Source: Planctomycetota bacterium
Lineage (GTDB): Bacteria; Planctomycetota; PUPC01; JACPCR01
NCBI GenBank assembly: GCA_030740295.1
Contig: JASLXP010000146.1
Span: forward strand, 1-7,724
Length of the DNA stretch: 7,724 bases
Direction of reading: 5' to 3'
The notes under the pieces were generated by a model. That model searched no databases. It saw nothing but the letters and a program-made list of their open reading frames with translations, and was not told where the DNA came from. Of this stretch, positions 6,275-7,724 are shown in pieces. The first letter of the stretch is position 1. Every line of letters starts with the position of its first letter. Position numbers and translations under genes: made by a program.

Positions 6275-7724
6275 ATGAACAACCCTTTCCACTCATCCAT
6301 TCTCAGCCAGCTTTCTCAACTGACCGAGATGGAGTCCGACGAAATCAACAAGATCCTCCAGGGACCCGCGGATGCCCGCGTGGGGGATTATTCACTTCCC
6401 TGTTTCATTCTGGCTAAAAAACTCAAGAAGAATCCGGCCGAGATCGCGTCGGAGCTTGCCGGGAGATTCGTCCCGGATGGGCATGTTGAGCGGGCCGAGG
6501 CCACGGGCCCTTATCTGAATATCTTCCTCAATCGCCGGGCATTCATGGAACACGTGCTGCGCAAGATCCACCAGCAGGGCGAAGACTACGGCAGCAGCGA
6601 CGCCGGCAATGGAAAGACGATCACTATCGATTTTTCTTCACCTAATATCGCCAAGCCCCTCGGTGTGCATCACCTGTGCTCGACCATGATCGGCAACAGC
6701 ATCTATCGGTCGTTCAAGGCACTCGGTTACAACGTCGTCGGCGTCAATCATCTCGGCGACTGGGGCACGCAGTTTGGCGTGATGCTCTCCGCCTACATGC
6801 GTTGGGGCGATTCCATACCAGAAGATTTCACGGTGAATGACCTGGTCGAGCTGTACCAACGCTACAGCCGTGAAATGGCCGAAGACGAGACCATGGCCGC
6901 CGAAGCCCGTGAGTGGTTTCTCAAGCTGGAGCAGGGCGATGAAGTGGCCAGCAAGTACTGGAATCGTTTCCGGGAGGTCAGCCTCAGGGAATTCGAACGC
7001 GTCTATGAACGCCTGGATGTGCATTTCGATTCATTCGCGGGCGAGAGCTTTTACAACGACAAGATGGATTCAGTCCTCGAGCGTATTGAAGGCGCCGGTC
7101 TCTCAAAGATCAGTCGCGACGCGCTGGTCGTCGATCTCGAAGATTACAACATGCCTCCATGCATTCTGAAGAAGAGCGACGAGGCAACGCTGTACGCCAC
7201 GCGCGATCTTGCGGCGATCGAATTCAGAAAAACTGAATACAACTTTGACAAGAATCTCTACGTGGTCGGCGCAGACCAGCGGCTGCACTTTCAACAGTTG
7301 TTCAAGGTGCTGGAGCTCCTCGGCGACGACGTGTGGCAAAAATGCCGCCACATCGATTTCGGTTTGGTGCTCTTCAAGGCCGGAGACAGCTACGAAAAGA
7401 GCAGCACCCGCACAGGAAATCTCGAACTGCTCGATGACGTCCTTGACCGCGCTGCTGAGGTCGCGCTTGAAAAAATAGAACAGAGCAAAAAGAAAATGGT
7501 CTTTGAAACCAGTAAGGAAGAAGTAGCTGAATCCATCGGCATCGCGGGGGTCGTCTTTGGCATCCTGAGCACCACCCGGCAAAAGGATCTGAAGTTTGAC
7601 TGGGATGTAGTCCTCGATCTTGAGGGCGGCCTGAACGGCCCTTACCTGCAGTACGCGCACGCGCGGCAGGCCAGCATCATCAGGAAGTTTGGCGCGGAAG
7701 TCACCGACAGCGTCAACTTCGACC
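6275..7724 (+). CDS. argS: Arginyl-tRNA synthetase (partial, C-terminus beyond right edge)
   Basis: This class I aminoacyl-tRNA synthetase charges tRNA-Arg with arginine in the cytoplasm. From the ATG at 6275, 483 codons are open to the end of the window. Residues 1-90 are the ArgRS-specific N-terminal tRNA-binding domain (VGDYSLPCFILAKKLKKNPAEIA, then ATGPYLNIFLN). The catalytic Rossmann domain carries SSPNIAKPLGVHHLCSTMIG (121-140), HLGDWGTQFG (159-168), TLYATRDLAAI (305-315) and VVGADQRLHFQQ (330-341). The last three are strong ArgRS signatures. The HIGH position reads GVHH (130-133) and the KMSKS region reads EKSSTRTGN (374-382), both divergent from textbook forms. FDWDVVLDLEGGLNGPYLQYAHARQASI (441-468) begins the DALR anticodon-binding domain, of which most (probably 80-100 residues) is beyond the edge. 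No clear Shine-Dalgarno precedes the ATG; this start gives a full-length N-terminal domain. The gene is divergent from the LptA-like gene. Confidence 0.95.
   Translation, partial: MNNPFHSSILSQLSQLTEMESDEINKILQGPADARVGDYSLPCFILAKKLKKNPAEIASELAGRFVPDGHVERAEATGPYLNIFLNRRAFMEHVLRKIHQQGEDYGSSDAGNGKTITIDFSSPNIAKPLGVHHLCSTMIGNSIYRSFKALGYNVVGVNHLGDWGTQFGVMLSAYMRWGDSIPEDFTVNDLVELYQRYSREMAEDETMAAEAREWFLKLEQGDEVASKYWNRFREVSLREFERVYERLDVHFDSFAGESFYNDKMDSVLERIEGAGLSKISRDALVVDLEDYNMPPCILKKSDEATLYATRDLAAIEFRKTEYNFDKNLYVVGADQRLHFQQLFKVLELLGDDVWQKCRHIDFGLVLFKAGDSYEKSSTRTGNLELLDDVLDRAAEVALEKIEQSKKKMVFETSKEEVAESIGIAGVVFGILSTTRQKDLKFDWDVVLDLEGGLNGPYLQYAHARQASIIRKFGAEVTDSVNFD

Noticed and set aside
6088..6300. 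Minus-strand 70-codon frame spanning the divergent gap
   Set aside because: It overlaps both the LptA-like start and the argS start, and has no supporting ribosome binding site or recognisable sequence.
7103..7660. 185-codon minus-strand open frame within argS
   Set aside because: It is antisense to conserved ArgRS catalytic motifs; the frame is open because of codon bias on the real strand.
1..7724. CRISPR array, insertion sequence, phage or defence island
   Set aside because: No spaced direct repeats, transposase or integrase text, terminal inverted repeats or nuclease/defence domains were seen on either strand.

Overview
The window looks like ordinary chromosomal DNA from a Gram-negative bacterium, most likely of the Planctomycetes-Verrucomicrobia (PVC) group. 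Three things suggest this. There is a secreted PQQ-type beta-propeller with the N-terminal signature DDWPMYLGP. There is a large secreted protein whose C-terminal module resembles the pilin-like DUF1559 type common in planctomycetes. There is also an LptA/OstA-like periplasmic protein, which implies an outer membrane. Base composition is moderately GC-rich by eye. Several starts are GTG, and some genes lack a visible Shine-Dalgarno sequence. The phylum assignment is inference.

Layout: (1) 1-1270, minus strand: 5'-complete, 3'-truncated gene for an exported TPR-repeat protein that runs off the left edge. (2) 1271-1452: divergent intergenic region with a pyrimidine-rich tract. (3) 1453-5443, plus strand: a compact three-gene cluster. 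It encodes a small membrane-anchored NTF2-like protein, then (17-base gap, strong RBS) a 740-residue secreted protein with a DUF3352-like body and DUF1559-like tail, then (4-base GTGA overlap) a secreted PQQ-like beta-propeller. (4) 5444-5512: short convergent junction with an imperfect inverted repeat. (5) 5513-6100, minus strand: LptA/OstA-like protein. (6) 6101-6274: second divergent intergenic region with one weak candidate promoter in each direction. (7) 6275-7724, plus strand: argS, arginyl-tRNA synthetase, cut off in the C-terminal DALR domain by the right edge.

Apart from argS, every gene encodes a protein predicted to be exported or membrane-anchored, so the window is mainly an envelope neighbourhood beside a housekeeping gene. 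The three-gene cluster is the only set whose spacing and overlap argue for joint expression; its function is not known from the sequence. I see no mobile element, CRISPR array, tRNA/rRNA gene, phage gene or defence gene. The most useful observations are the uncharacterised envelope operon, the architecture of its 740-residue member, and the divergent HIGH and KMSKS signatures of ArgRS.
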